64,000 nt of DNA from Cristatella mucedo (Eukaryota > Bryozoa > Phylactolaemata > Cristatellidae): the NCBI GenBank assembly GCA_009760855.2, contig WPIO01000015.1, positions 2,773,001-2,837,000 of the forward strand, given 5' to 3'. Below the pieces are notes generated by a model. It was not told the DNA's origin. It saw only the letters and a list, made by a program, of their open reading frames with translations, and searched no databases. Position 1 is the first letter of the stretch. Each line of letters starts with the position of its first letter. Made by a program: the position numbers and the translations under genes. Of this stretch, positions 12,418-25,797 are shown one piece after another.

Positions 12418-13470
12418 AATAATGATAATAATACACTTGATTAAGCGCCACCAGAGAACTCAATCTATTTCTGGGCGCTTTACATTTGCTGCAAAGGGAA
12501 ATGCGATTGAATGGTGAGTAATATCATGCTTGATAAACAACATGAATAACATGGTTTGGGGTGGCATGCACAGGGTCAGCATGCAAGTGTGGTTAGTGGC
12601 AGCATGCACAGTGTCTGCACGCAGAAGCACATGAAGGGTGAACCACAGGGACCCGCTAAATGGTGTCCTAAGTTGGTGTGTTTTTAAGTTCTTTTTAAAT
12701 GTGGTCAAGTCAGAGGATGTTGAGACGTAAGTCGGGAGTGAGTTCCAGGCTTTGGGAGCACACGAACTAAATGCACGGTCTCCAGATGATTTGAGGTTTG
12801 CACGAGGTATTGGTAAACTGTTAGATTCTTAAAAGTGGATTAGGATGGGGCAAGAGAATGAAGGGACCTAATGGTGAGTAACAGAACCTCGAAGTCGACA
12901 AACTGCTTGATGGTGACCCTGTGCCGATTTGTGAAAGTGGTGTAATGTTGCAGCATTGGCATTCACTACAGACAAGCCTAGCTGCCGAGTTGTGTACTAG
13001 CTGTAAGCATCAAGTAGGGGCCTGCAATTACCTAAATATAGAAGTTGCGATGGGATGTCAAGCATGTATGGACAAGCATGGCTGTGACATTCTTATCTAA
13101 GTAGTACCGAAGGTTTTCCAATTCTATTATCTGAAGGCAGGCACACTAAACTATGGAGCTGGTATGGTCATCTCGTAAGACGTCATTTTGGACCAGGACA
13201 CTCATGTTGCATGGAGAGGCTACAGAAGATATGCAGTTGTAAAGCTCCTTTTGAGGGTTAGGTTTTTATTTTATTAAGTAACACCGTATTTTTGTACAGC
13301 CGGTAATTTGATTTGATCGTCATTCAATTTAAGAACGTTTGCTACCATTCAAATGCTAATGCCAGTAATACAGGCTGAAAGAGAGGTCAGAGAGTTTGCG
13401 ATGCTGTCACGCAAGAAAGAGTCACAAGTACAGCATCATCTGCTTAGAAATGAAAGCCTAGTCTGTGCTT
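12418..13470 (-). mobile_element. LINE-A copy, minus strand, decayed
   Basis: The tail with (TTA)n complement lies at 12418-12435. Going upstream on the minus strand, the 3' UTR with GTGCATGCTGCCAC-type motifs, the C-terminal block and then a degenerate RT reading GFHF-stop-ADD (near 13,440) follow in order. Several frameshifts are present. About 1 kb long. Confidence 0.8.
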
Positions 13471-13809
13471 GGCCATTACACAAGGGAACCACCGGGAACT
13501 ATGGTAGTGTGAGGGCCTCGAGCACTTGTAGGGTAGTAGGTGTTTCGCATACGTACGGCTCCTCTGACTCATTTATTCTTTCAGGGATGCATCCAACGAG
13601 TCGTATCTGCAGTATCCAGCAGCAGGTCCATGATGGCTAGGTCCTCTGGCGTGCACCAGTCCCTCGTCTAGATCCTCTGTACAACGCTGCTGTCCCTTTT
13701 CTGTGTTGTCAGTGAACACGCAGACAAGGGGGTCGTTTGCTATTGTTCTCTCTCGCCCTCTCCCTCTTTGTCTCTGTCTCTGTCTTTGATCATTCCGTCT
13801 ATTCGTTTG

Positions 13810-14040
13810 TCTCTTTCTAGCCATACATCCATGCATCCATCCATCTATGCATCCATCCGTCCATCCATACATCCACACATCCATGCACGCACACATGCAC
13901 GCACGCACGCATGCACGCACTCATGCATGCTCACATGCACGCACACACGAATGCATGCATCATTGCACCAATGCATCGTTGCACCCATGCATCTATGCAC
14001 ACATGCATGCATGCATGCATCCATCCGTCGATTTGCCTAT
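13810..14040. repeat. CATC/CATG/CACG tetranucleotide-type repeat
   Basis: Degenerate four-base periodic tract (CATCCATC, CACGCACG, CATGCATG), all three frames of which encode open but meaningless peptides. Confidence 0.88.
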
Positions 14041-14221
14041 CGGCCAATACATACCTGTCTGTCTCGGTCTATGCCTCTGTCCCTCTATCTGTTAGTTCTC
14101 TGTGTCACTCTGTCAAGCTGAAGCTGGCTTGCAATCCAGTGTCGGTGCATGTTCCATTAGCTGATTCTGGCAGCTTTGTGCCGTTGATTAGTCCAAGTAT
14201 AGAGTCTTAGTGCCGGTCTTA

Positions 14222-14372
14222 CCTCTCGTCCTTATATATAATTCACTTGTTTAGCGCCCCAAGATAACTTAATCTCTATTCGGGTGCTTTACGTGTGCCT
14301 CGGGGCTCGAGCCCACGACCGTAGCCAGACCTTGGTCGGGGCAAGCACCTTAACCGCTGGACCAAACCCTAG
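14222..14372 (-). mobile_element. SINE-B copy (tRNA head, LINE-A-like tail), minus strand
   Basis: On the minus strand the head GGTTTGGTCCAGCGGTTAAG carries an A-box-like TGGTCCAGCGG, then B box GGCTCGAGCCC. It is followed by GCACCCGAATAGAGATTAAG and a GGGGCGCTAAACAAGTG end, which mirrors the LINE-A 3' end. Confidence 0.82.
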
Positions 14373-16624
14373 CACCTGCAAGGGAGTTTTTACAGATGGA
14401 TAGGCGTGTTTGCTAGTTTCTGGGCATACATCTGGTTGTTGGTCTTGCACGAGCAAATAGGAAAAGGTAAAATATGGCTATGGTTCGTGACCCGAAAGCA
14501 CTGACCGAGGAGGAGGGGGAGTATTGCATCGGTGTTTTTGTCGATGCTGCTGACTGCAGTCCATTTGAATGGATCCATTAAGGCTGGCTGCTGGCCATAT
14601 GCTACATATTTGTAGAATTGATCACGAGGCAGTAGCAACGATCATTTCTGTTTGTTCTGACTGAGGCTGCAGGTTCATTCACTTCCTCGGTACTCAGTTC
14701 GGATTTGCTTGTGCAATTGGTGCAGAGCTGGTGGCGTTGTGACTGGTTCATTGATTAACAATTCGTGCAGCCATTATAATGGGGACAGGTCACAATACAT
14801 GCTCTAGGTTGGGGGCGCCTCAATGCATTGATTAGTAACTTCTTCCATAGTCGATAGGGCTGACCGCTTTGGTGTGTACCGGCATGCTGGCGGCATTCAT
14901 CTACCGAAGTTGCCATCAATCAAAAGCCTTTGCCTTTGCCATCCACGGTGTCTTCCGACCGCTGACCCACCTCCTCCTCGTTGCCATCTCAAGTGCCGGA
15001 TTTTGCTGCCCCAGAATTTTTGTAGTTCATGTGCTGGCCACCAGTATTTTATCGTAGAGAACAGTAGAATGTCCTTGCCGGGCTGCCGTGCCGCTGCCCC
15101 GGGTCCAGTCACCCGAGCGCTGCCCGTGGACTGGTTGCAGTCAGCCGTTAGCTCAGCTTGGCTCTCTGCATCCCTCGGCGGACTTTTCTTTAGTAATACC
15201 AGTGAATTGTTCTCCTCCTACACAGACGATAAGATTGGCATCATTCGTCAGGTGACCGGATGACCGACAAGTGTGTGGGTAGCTTCACCCGGGCGCACAG
15301 CTTGCTTACTCTAGCTCGACTAACATTAAATTAAGCATCGGATAGGCTCATCCAGCAGTCGGACATGTATGATGCTAATGTATTGCTGACACGGGTTCGG
15401 CTTTACGCTGGCGTTTCTTGAAATTGAAAAGGGGCACGTCCGAGTGCTCTCGGAGGTCGGACACCAACCGATCGACCTCGGGCTGCCGGACGGTCATTGG
15501 CCGCTCACATCCTCACGCACCGGCATGTGTTGTATGCCAATGTTGGTGCTTGCCAGGGTCGGTCTTTCCAGCATGGCGGGCTTCGCCTACGACTCGACAA
15601 CGAGTGTGCACATAAGGCTGTGCTCTGCATTTAACACTGTCACAGCCTGTGGGACTTGCGTGGCCATGCCGTCGGCCAGTTGCCAACTGCGTTAGTCTCC
15701 AGCAACAGAGCAAAGTAGGGCAGCAGCGGCAGCAGGGCTGCCGTGCGAGAACGGTCAGAGAGGCAAGTGGTCAGCGATTGAAGAAAAGAGGCTCTTTATT
15801 TATCGGCCTGAGCGAGGGAGCTCGTGCTGCAGGCAGAGCGAGTGGTGGCCACCACTGCCACCACCCGCTTGTTCTGGAGGACCGAGGCTGCGGCGGCGGG
15901 TTGTCTCAAAGCAAGACGTCGATGAGAATTTCGACTGTCCACTTTTTTCACCAAAAAGCCCGGCAGCCTCGAGAGACTCTTTAGTGTCGGAGCACCAATC
16001 GGGCTCTCTTCATGTATTCATTGATCTCGTGGCCGAACGGTGGCAGAAAGGCTCGATAGCTCATTCGTTGGCATTCCTGCTGCGACAGAATTACATTAGC
16101 CCAACCTAGTTATTGCTGGTGAAGCTAGTTTGACCCAAAGGGCCATTATTGTGGCCCACAGGCTCAGTTCAGATGAAGTAGATCAAAGGAATCGTCATGC
16201 ACAAAAAAGGGTCCGCTGTAGCCAAGCTGCCGTCACTGCAGCAGGCACTGCGATGGCATGATCACTTGATGATGCGCCGCAGCTGCCGATCGCAAGCCCC
16301 CCTGGGCCAGTTGCACCTTTGTCGTTCAAATTAGTGAAAAGCTTCGTTTGTATCTTCGTCTGTCAGTTTGAGAAGAGCAGGCTTGAGACTTGTCAGGCTC
16401 GAGCTTGTGAATACAGCGCTTCGGTCGTACCACTGGTCTGGCTGCTTCTTGGGGCTTGAGCTGGCAAGTACAGCCCGGTGTCACTAGAGCAGAAATGATT
16501 GCCAACGTTGTCAGTCTGGATTTGTCTGCTGATGAGACACGAGATGATAACGAGGAATAGTATGGTGGGACTTCACTTGTGATAATCCATTGCGTGCATT
16601 AGTATGCCTACGTGCGATAGCGCA

Positions 16625-16626
<2 letters not shown>

Positions 16627-16680
<54 letters not shown>
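16627..16680. repeat. (TG)n microsatellite
   Basis: Twenty-seven uninterrupted TG units. Confidence 0.97.
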
Positions 16681-16684
<4 letters not shown>

Positions 16685-17288
16685 CGCACTCGTGCTTGCA
16701 GGCATGCTTGCGTGCAAGCACGAGCACATAAGCATGTGAGTGGGTGCATGTGCTTGCTTGGCTGGCTGGCTGGCTCACTGGCTGATGAGACCATGCACGA
16801 CTGGCTTTGCAGTCTGGCGAATTAGTAGATGCATCAGGAAAATGTTTTCCCTTGTGCCGGCAATGCTGCCCATGCTTGGCTTTTGTGATGGACTGGCCGA
16901 CCGGAATCGGTCATGTGGCCGAGGATTGGCGCGCACATGTGCAGCGACCGACGGAGCGCCGGTCGAATCGCTTGACAGACAGCCCCCAACCATTCTGAAT
17001 TGTCCCACATTGTCGCGCTGCTCAGTTTCCTTTTTGAAATCCGGCTCCGAAGGCTGAGTTTCGGCTTCAAGAAGGCCCTACGTCTGTCGCCTGTGTGCAG
17101 ACATTGTAGTGGTGGCTGCGAAGGCTTCGATTTGCCTCGAGGTGCGAGTCTGCTGCTGCTGGCTCCACGTTATTTTGGAAGCTCATAATTGAAGCTGGTG
17201 ATCGCATCGTGGCAATCGTCTGTCGTTCTTAATTTCAATGGGAGGAAGGGGGAGCTCGGCAAGCGGCATCGTTCGCGGGCGCAAGTGG

Positions 17289-17323
17289 CATTACCGACAT
17301 GTCGAACCGACATGTCGGTAATG
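17289..17323. repeat. Perfect 16-bp inverted repeat (hairpin)
   Basis: Arm CATTACCGACATGTCG (17289-17304), loop AAC, exact complementary arm 17308-17323. Confidence 0.95.
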
Positions 17324-18262
17324 GGATGCGGCCATCTTGGTTGACCGTGTGATGCAAAGCCGTGTTTTACCAGCATGGAAAAGTGAGTGTGGCAGGAAGG
17401 TGTCTGCTTCCACATCGCGACGCTACAAGCTGTGGCGCTTGGAGTTAAGCACTATGACGTGTGGTGCCTGAAGTTATGCTCTGCTGTGCTCAGCGTGCAG
17501 TGCTCCTGCTGCCTGCGCAGTGGGGAGTGCAGCCAGTAATTTTCCAATGGGGGGAGCGCTGAACCTCGACTTTGTCCGAGCAATTCGATCATAGCACGTG
17601 CCACTCTCGTTCTGGAGATGCTGTCGCACTTAGAGGGAGGCTGCCGCCGACACCTCCGTCACGCGATGCCATCGATTCCATCCCGTCACGTGATGCCATC
17701 GATTTCAGCATGTGTCGGTCCGTTTGTAGCTCACGGGAGCCCGGCGGCATGGCTTCAGGGCAGGTCTCGGGGTTTCACGGCACTGTCTGGATAGACTTTC
17801 CCGTGCGGCGATTCAATGCAAGCTCCACATGTTGATTCATTTGGTCGAGACACAATGCCGAGGTCAAAAAGTCCAGTTCTAGGGTCAGACCGCATGGCAA
17901 CTGTCTTGAGGGAGGTTTCTGCTTCCGGTGCCCACCAGGCCGCTAGCAGTCCCTTGCGCTCGTTCCCTCCTTTTCTTTGTGACTTCAGACTTCAGCCCTT
18001 TGTTGCAGTCCGTTGAGGCTGTGACGAGTTGTCTGCCAGCTCTAATTTGGTGTGCTTTGGTCTCATACCACCACACATCGATACGAGTCAGGGCTGTTGG
18101 CGGCTCTGCTGGTAGTTGAATTGCTAATCTGTCCATAATCAGGGAACGAATGCTTAGGAGACTGGCTCTCTGTTGTATCTGGTTTGCTAAATTAGCACTT
18201 CTCATGTTCTTGCTAATGAGGAAGGGTAGAAGCAGCTACCTGGGCTGGAGCAGGAACTGCCT

Positions 18263-18752
<490 letters not shown>

Positions 18753-20399
18753 CTGCGAGAGAGCTGCCTGAGTGAAGCCACCCACTGAGCCAGTCAGCGA
18801 CCTCCAGCATCGTTCTTGCAGGTCTGTGTTGCTGCCAGATGTTTTCAATTGTCAAACGTGGCTAGCTGCTCCAGAGGTGGGTCAGCCCTTGGTGCAGCTG
18901 GTGTGCCACGTGAGGTCATCGTCCAGGGCTGACTCCGGCCTCGGCACTGGGCAGCCAGTAGCTGCTCTGGCTGCTGTCTCTAATGGAATATTGTGCTGGT
19001 TCTCAGTATGCGTAAGGCGAAAATAATGAGAACAACAGGGTAAATTATCAGTCGTACTCGGCTATGAGGCTCCCTGGGCCGGAGCTCGGGTCTCAGAGCG
19101 GAGTCTCCAGGGGAGAGAGAGAAGCTTGCACTGCATGGGCTGCTGCCAGGTTTTGCATTCGTTTGAGTCCTTCCAATAGGCGATCCCTCGTCGCTCTGGC
19201 CCGAGCCCGGTGGATCAGCTAGGCCAGAGCAAGAGAATCAACATAGCTGGTGCACAACTCTGCGGGTGGCCAGGCTTGTCTGTCGTGAGCCTCACAACTT
19301 CCACCCTGCACTTTTTCTTTTAGGTCCCTTGACTCTCCTGCTTAGACCGTGCCTCCTGTTCCCATGCTTCCAAAGCCTGAAGCTCTCATTGTGGACTGAC
19401 GTCACAGCATGCCCCGACTCGGCCGGAGCTAAAAGTGCCCCCCTTCCTCGAACAATTTTGCTTCGTTCATATGAGCTGCCTGTTGTGTGCTTAGGCAAGC
19501 TGACTGTGTGCCCTTCCCCCCTCGTTTGGACATGCCGGTCAGGTAGTGATAGTCCCCTTTATCGTTTCTAGCTAGCCGACGAGCAGGCTCTAAACATAGC
19601 CGGTTTGCGACTAGCTCCATGAAGGGCTTGTGAGTCGCAATTCTGGCAACCTGTTTCAGCTGATCGTAGCAACACCGAGGACTGTGCATGTGCTTGCTGT
19701 GCGTGAATCAAACTCCCGTGCCCAGGTCGATTACAGCTCGCTTCCTGATCTCCTCATTGCCCGATTGAGACGCATACATGCATGCGAGTGTCATGCTGGC
19801 GATCAAGAATAGCCGTGCAGTTCTGGCTTCGAAGGAGCTTCGCCTGACCAACACTCTGGGTTTTGTTTCGGGACCGGAAGAGGCAGCAGATTTGAGAGCA
19901 CCTGTTATACCCGGATAGGAAACATCCAGCTCTCCTGAACGGAGGCTTAAGCAATAGCTGCTGGCTGAGTGCAGTTCGATAGTCTTGATGCATCCTGCTG
20001 ATCGTGGTGGCCAGTTGCTGTGGCAACCTCTGTCTTTTATGCTCTTGCCTTTTCTAATTCATTTGGAGTTATACGATCGAGTGAGCTATGGGCTAGGCTT
20101 TGTCCTAAATTTGGCCGGGTGCTCTTGCTGTTAGGCGATGCGATTCAGAATGCCCGCGTTAAAAGGCTAGGGCGAGCCTCTGCTGCAAGTACTACATATG
20201 GCCGAAGTAACATTTCGTAAATCAAACAATTTAGTCCACACGCTCCCCTCTCTCACTAATGGACCTGCGGTGTCTGCTGGTCGTGCAGCAGCCGCATTCG
20301 AATTCTCACTGGATGATGATGGAGAGATGGAGAGGTGGAGATGGAGAGGCCTGTGATGGTGCTTACGAATTACTAAATCAGCACCAGCCTTTCCTTCTT

Positions 20400-20522
20400 A
20401 TGCCTTTGTATCCTGTCAGCTCAATGAATTAGCCATCCCATTATTTCGTTTAAAACCATTGGCTACGACGATTTTGCTCTTTGGGTTCTTGACTCTGGAG
20501 CATCCTTCCACTACTCTCTAGC
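20400..20522 (+). mobile_element. LINE-B short fragment, plus strand
   Basis: About 120 bp matching the KLAVPFLRLKTIGNRSF region of the 28.1 kb copy (here ATTAGCCATCCCATTATTTC, then TAAAACCATTGGCTACGACG). No tail. Confidence 0.6.
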
Positions 20523-21266
20523 GAATTTGAAATCGTATCTCTCATTTCCGGTTCCTGCAAGTCTGCTCGCTCCCACTATCCTTTGCTTCCACGCCTCTGA
20601 CTTCCTTGATTGTCCTCTTCTAAGTGTGCTAAGCCATTTTCACATTTTATGTCCTTTGCAGAAGGATGGCAGTTCGCTACCGACTGCACCTCGAACACCA
20701 CCAAGGGTTTAAGTATACCGTGGAAAGCTCTACGCCGTGTTCTAATCAGTCGATTCTTGTTGCTTAGTGAAGTCAACGTCTATTATGCATGTGCATGTGC
20801 AAAAGAGAACTCTCCTTGCTTGGGACATTTTCGAGAGATGCACCGGTGCTCTGGTCTGCGTTCATCGAGCCCAAGTACTGACCCCATGACCTCGTGTAGT
20901 TCGTCTAACTCCTACCTACTTTAAACAAGAGAGAGATGTTTAGGTGCCAGAGCAAGAATGCTTGTTCGAGAAATGTCAAGTTTAGTGATAGTCGTCTGCC
21001 TGACCCTTCAAATTGCAGTCGGCCTGCGTTCCACCAGCCTCGGCGTGAGCGCTCACTGCCGGTCCCTGGATGGCCCTACTGCTGGCGAAGCTTCGTGCCA
21101 CCGTACCGTATGCCGGTCGCCCGGTCGACCGAGATGGATTTTGCACTAAATTTTGCAGATATTGCTGCCAGCAGAAATTGTCCCTCAGGAGCAGGTCGAA
21201 AATGTTCCGGCCGCAGCCCATCCTCAGAGTGACGTCTGTGCGCGTGCGTGGGCGTGCGCTGGTGGG

Positions 21267-21425
<159 letters not shown>

Positions 21426-21583
21426 CACCTGCTCCATCGTGCAAGTGGAACTGATTGTTGTTGGAAGCCGTGGGCGGCTATTTGCGCTCTGGCTCTCTCA
21501 GCGGAGGCTTCCGCGAATGCTGTACCTTGCCTTGCCCTGCGGAGGTTGCTCCCTGCATCCTTGCACACTGCATCTGCTTGCAG

Positions 21584-21664
21584 CTGGACAGCCTCGACGA
21601 GCAGGCAGCACAGGTGCGACGCGAACTGGACAGCCGACTGAAGCAGATTGCCAACATTCAGAAG
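21584..21664 (+). CDS. CADPS: CAPS exon 2, N-terminal helical region
   Basis: Twenty-seven codons give residues 77-103: LDSLDEQAAQVRREL followed by a basic amphipathic stretch ending in IANIQK. In animal CAPS this segment directly follows the sequence encoded by exon 1, so joining TLQ to LDSLDEQ restores the family order. The acceptor is CTTGCAG and the donor is AAG|GTATGA; both flanking introns are phase 0. The exon lies about 160 bp downstream of a long (GT)n tract, and no other coding sequence lies in the preceding 21 kb. It was missed by simple ORF length because it is only 81 bp long. The identity is firm. Confidence 0.93.
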
Positions 21665-23804
21665 GTATGACCGACTGCCGCCTCGGCCTGTCGCTACGAT
21701 GCCTGCGCACCGGATGCTCCACAGCAGGCTCCCTCACCGAATTTTAGGTCCGACAAATGCAAGGTCCGAAAAAGCGATCCGCTCTCTTGCCAGCTCCTGC
21801 GCCAGCAGTGAAAACTCATTGTCATATTTAGCGCAGCGCCTTTGTGTCAAAGGACCTGACCATCTTGTTTGTCGAAGGGCTTCCCAGGCTAGACGTCAGG
21901 CGTTCGTTGTGACGACTGAGTACATGAGGCCTCGTCCTATTTCTTTCTGCTCCAGCGCATCACATCTATTGTGGCGGTGCAGTGCTGTGCTGAATTCTGC
22001 TTTCGGTTCAGCGGCTAGTACCCGGCTGGCCTTGTTTCTAGCAAGTCAGCTTGTGGTGCCTGCTCGCGCCTCACCGAAGCTTGCAAGGTGTGCTTGCTAT
22101 GCATCGTGAACGTTTGCACGCACCGGTGGTCTGCTGTTTCAGCGGCAAGCAGACTCCCAGTAATGCATCCAGTAACCCTGATCTTTGACCCGGTGCCGAA
22201 CGCTCGGCAAGCACTTACATTAAAATGGGCAGACCGATAGCAACTGTATTTACTAAGTAGGAGTCCTTCGCCAGTGGCAGCACCAACAGCTGCTCCCAGC
22301 ACCACATGATCGGGGCTGGGTGCGGTTTAGCTCTGCTGCTTGAGCAATCCTTTATTGCCGGCTGCAAGGGGGAGGGTACGCTGAACGCAGCTCTGTGTGA
22401 ACCTGGCTGTTGAACCTGCTAGCCGATCTTTAAATCCATTTTACTTTATCAGGTGGACTGTGCCTTTGCTTGCGCCGTGCCGAGCCGATGGCCGGCGATT
22501 CTCCGCTTTTCCGCATGGGCACCCATCGGCCTCGCAGCATAGAGGTCGCTGCTGCTTTCGCTGCTGCTTTTGCTGCTGCTTTGCTCTTCTGCTCGAATCC
22601 TTCCGACGGGTGATCCGGCAATTGCAACCGACGGGCAACTGAAGTGGACTTTTCCAACACTTCCGGCTTGCGCTCGGACGATGTTTGGCGCAGCTGTTGA
22701 AGTCGGTCCCTCTCAGCCTGCCCCTCCATCTCGTGTGTTGCCATGGGCGACCATCCGAGCTTGCAGCCGGCCGAGTGCCTGCTGTCGCAAAGAGGGAATT
22801 TTCTCACGTTTTTGTTGCTGCCCCGGCTTCTGCCCACTGGCAAGCTATTAAGAAAGTTAGAAAGTATAAGGATAAAAATGGTAGCTGATTTAATAGCCTC
22901 ACGTATATAGGGACAAAAGAGCCTGGCCAGCTGTAGCCTCATGTATGTAGGAACAGCAGAGCCAGAATGCTGACTATCCCCGCTGCTTGTGTCTAGTGGT
23001 GTATAAAGGATTTTCTAGACTATGGCAAATGCCTTACCCTGGCCATTTTGCACTCACGTGGCTTGCGCACACTTCTTTAGCTGGCAGGATGCAAAAACCC
23101 GTCGTATGCAATCCCTTGTCCTGAGAAGTCGTTTTGAGCTGAGAAATAGTCTGCAACGACGAGAGTTTAATCCAATACCGTGGACTTAAGAAAGAACCGT
23201 GGCCATGCTGTAGAGCTCTGCTGTGTGTGGTAGCTGCATTTGGTTCGTGCAGTCAATCAATATAAATGAATTATATATACAAATATGCTGAATATCATCT
23301 ATATACATGAATTATATATCAACTGAAATTTATCCAAGCAAGCTATCTTTGAATCTTGGTGATGGCATTTCGTGTGAGGCCTTTGGAGTAGCGGGTCTGA
23401 GGCTTTTTATTTTTATCCATGCTGTTTCCAGTCTTGCTCTCCAGACCTGGCGGCCTATGCCAACGACGGCCCAATGCGTTTTCGGTAAGGCGGTTGCTCT
23501 TCGCGACCTCGGTCCCAAGGTCGTGGTTCGAATCCTGCGGTAGGCATTTCCTTATCGACACTGCAAGTGGCGGTGAGAGCCGTAAAAGGCTCTGCTGTCG
23601 CTATGCAAAAGAGGCTGTTAAATCAGCTCGTATTTTTTTATCCGCTTGTCCCCCCCCCCCCCGCTTGCCCACGGACTGCCACCGACCACCGGCCCGGAAA
23701 CGTTTCTTTGCTTTGTGCTGGCTGCAGTTTTCTATGTGCAACGCGATCGCGCTCGCTTCGGCCACGTGCTTTGCCAGCCGTGCGGAACATTTGTTTCAAT
23801 GCAG
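21665..23804 (+). other. CAPS intron 2 (2.1 kb)
   Basis: This intron carries a SINE-A copy at 23460-23641 followed by a poly-C run at 23651-23662. The first 1.8 kb is unique-looking sequence with no coding feature I can support. An AT-rich patch lies near 23,260-23,330. Confidence 0.85.
23460..23641 (+). mobile_element. SINE-A copy
   Basis: GGTAAGGCGGTTGCTCTTCG head, B box GGTTCGAATCC, body GTGAGAGCCGTAAAAGGCTC, end GAGGCTGTTAAATCAGCTC and poly-T. The head palindrome is imperfect here. Confidence 0.85.
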
Positions 23805-23959
23805 AGCCGCAACCATCCGAGATTTGCTTTCAAAGAAATGGAAGCCATGTTCATCGACGAGCTGAGAGCCCAGGTCAGCCAGCTCAAGGCCAACCTGGAG
23901 AGCGTGCCCGTGAAAGGAGGCGGCTCACTTGCCAGAACTGTCAAAAAAAGTCCCCATCA
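23805..23959 (+). CDS. CADPS: CAPS exon 3, region just before C2
   Basis: Residues 104-154 plus two bases of codon 155. The hallmark is KEMEAMFIDELRAQVSQLKA followed by NLESVPVKGGG, matching the conserved block that precedes the C2 domain in CAPS. The acceptor is CAATGCAG (23804). The donor was chosen as CA|GTACGT at 23960 because it leaves phase 2. That phase is needed because exon 4 begins with a single base completing a codon. The junction residue becomes Gln. The short SLARTVKKSPH tail before the junction stands where the vertebrate protein has its basic KLQKLKRSHN segment. The exact 3' boundary is slightly less certain than the rest of the exon. Confidence 0.9.
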
Positions 23960-24589
23960 GTACGTTTGCCCCTTGGCGGCTTCGCCTTGCTTCTTTTCAC
24001 ATGCCTGCCTGCTGCACGAGCTGCAGCAGCAGCCACCGAGAGGCCGTACGCGATGTCGCCGCCGCACGACTTCAGTCGGTTGGCAGACAGCTGCCCCCTT
24101 GCATTGCTTGTATGGTCAGCCGTCGGCGGAACGTGCGCGGCGCTTCGTGCTTTTTGAGCGCTCGACATCATCGCCGGTGATCTTGGTGGGGCAGGGAGGG
24201 GCAGGTTCTGGCAGCGGCCGCGGCTCACTTTCGGCTCCTCTCGCTGCTGCATCCGTCGTGCCGTGACACTGGCTGGCCAAGGTGCAGGCAGCAGCTTTTT
24301 CTGTTCAGGCAAACGTGCAGAGTCGTCGCAGAGGCAATCGTGTTTCCTCTGCTAACCGTAGAAGCGCTAAGCAGCCGAGAATGGCACACGATCTGATTCC
24401 CTACCTAGTTGTACGGCACCGTGGCGCGGACGCTCGCAAGATTTTTGTAAAGTCGTGGGGAGTGGAGGAGAAAAGAGGAAAAGAGAGTAGAAGGCGTGCA
24501 CTTTCGTGCCTGGCTCAATGGATCGGGCCAGTGCAAGGAGGCAGCTGTGACAGAAAGTTAGCTCTTGTAATCATTACGTCATTATAATC

Positions 24590-25075
24590 ATTACTTTTGT
24601 ATAGCCCCTTAAGAGAACTTAGTCTCCATTCAGATGCTTACAACTTGCTGCAAGAGAAGCAGTAGCCATTAGTTAACAAAAAGCATGGAATCCAGCTAAA
24701 ACAAGCATGCAAAAGCACCCAAAAGACTCATGAATGGTTACCTGGATGCCGGCTAGCAACACACAATTAATCATGCACAGGTAGGCTAAGCACACATTAA
24801 AAAAAGACACAGGTCAGCCCTGGGGCACCATGAAAGGCATGCCCTGCTACTCTGTGCTAGTCAGGACGAGCACAGATTCATTACATGTACAACCCCACAT
24901 AAGAGAGGGCAATGTATTCGGAGAGAGCAAAAGCGGTGATAAATCAGGTAGGTTTTCAGCTTCTTTTTGAACGTGTTCAAATTCAGAGATGATGTGATTT
25001 CGGTCGGTGGTGAGCTGCAAGCTGTGGGAGCATAGCAACTGAAGGCGCAGTCTCCGAGGGATTTTAAGCTAGTCA
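24590..25075 (-). mobile_element. LINE-A-like C-terminal fragment, minus strand
   Basis: The minus strand reads LKSLGDCAFSCYAPTACSSP, then LNTFKKKLKTYL. At the low-coordinate end a degenerate tail (cccttaagagaacttagtct) resembles the L2 3' end. Diverged; frameshifts present. Confidence 0.7.
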
Positions 25076-25136
25076 TCCTCTCACGCCTCTCATCCCAAAC
25101 CCCGTCAATGTCCGTTCGCTTGATTCTAATGTTCGT

Positions 25137-25290
25137 CGACCGATAGCTGCCCTCTCTTCACGGCAGAGGTCGTGGGTTCGAATCCTGCCGTGGGCAATCC
25201 TTCATAGCCCACTGCAGGCTGCTGTGATAGCCATCATGGTTCCCCTCCTCAATAAAATGAGGCTGTTAAATCAGCTAAATACTTTTCTTT
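25137..25290 (+). mobile_element. SINE-A copy, 5'-truncated
   Basis: It starts at GGCAGAGGTCGTGGGTTCGA, keeps the B box and body TGTGATAGCCATCATGG, and ends ATGAGGCTGTTAAATCAGC with a T-rich tail. The A-box half is missing. Confidence 0.8.
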
Positions 25291-25627
25291 TTGCCGGGCC
25301 CTACCCAGCCTTACCGTTCGGTGCCTCTCCCCCAAAGCTTTAGCTCCCAGCGGTTTTCTCTACACGCGCACACTCGATCGATGGCATCATCATCATCATC
25401 ATCCGGTTCCCATTCGTTCGCGCTTGCCGGCGCGAGCACCTCGGTCATTGCCGTCGGCCAGCTCGCTGTGAGATGGGACTCCTTTATGCTCCTCTGCCGC
25501 CATCGCTGCTGCTGCTGCTGCTGCTGCTGGGGTGCAGGCAGGCAAGCAGGCCTCTAGCTGGTCCTCGGTTGCCGGTTTAGCCGGTGCCCGAATGCTACCT
25601 CTTTGTGCTTAGGCAAGCCGTGATCGA

Positions 25628-25797
25628 ACACTAGCTAGGTAAGGCGGTTGCTTGTCACGACCTCGGTCCCGAGGTCGTGGGTTCGAATCCTGCCGTGGGC
25701 GATCCTTTATTGCCGCTGCAAGCGATGGTGATAGCCGTAGTAGCTCCTCCATCGCTATACAAAAGAGGCTGTTTAAATCAGCAAGTATTTTTTTTCA
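25628..25797 (+). mobile_element. SINE-A copy abutting exon 4
   Basis: A full-length copy: GCTAGGTAAGGCGGTTGCTT head, palindrome, B box GGTTCGAATCC, body GTGATAGCCGTAGTAGCTC, end GAGGCTGTTTAAATCAGC and an eight-T tail at 25789-25796. The next AG (25807-25808) is the exon 4 acceptor. Confidence 0.88.

Noticed and set aside
13768-14210. Open frames rich in His, Ala, Met and Cys
   Set aside because: They are translations of the CATC/CACG tetranucleotide repeat.
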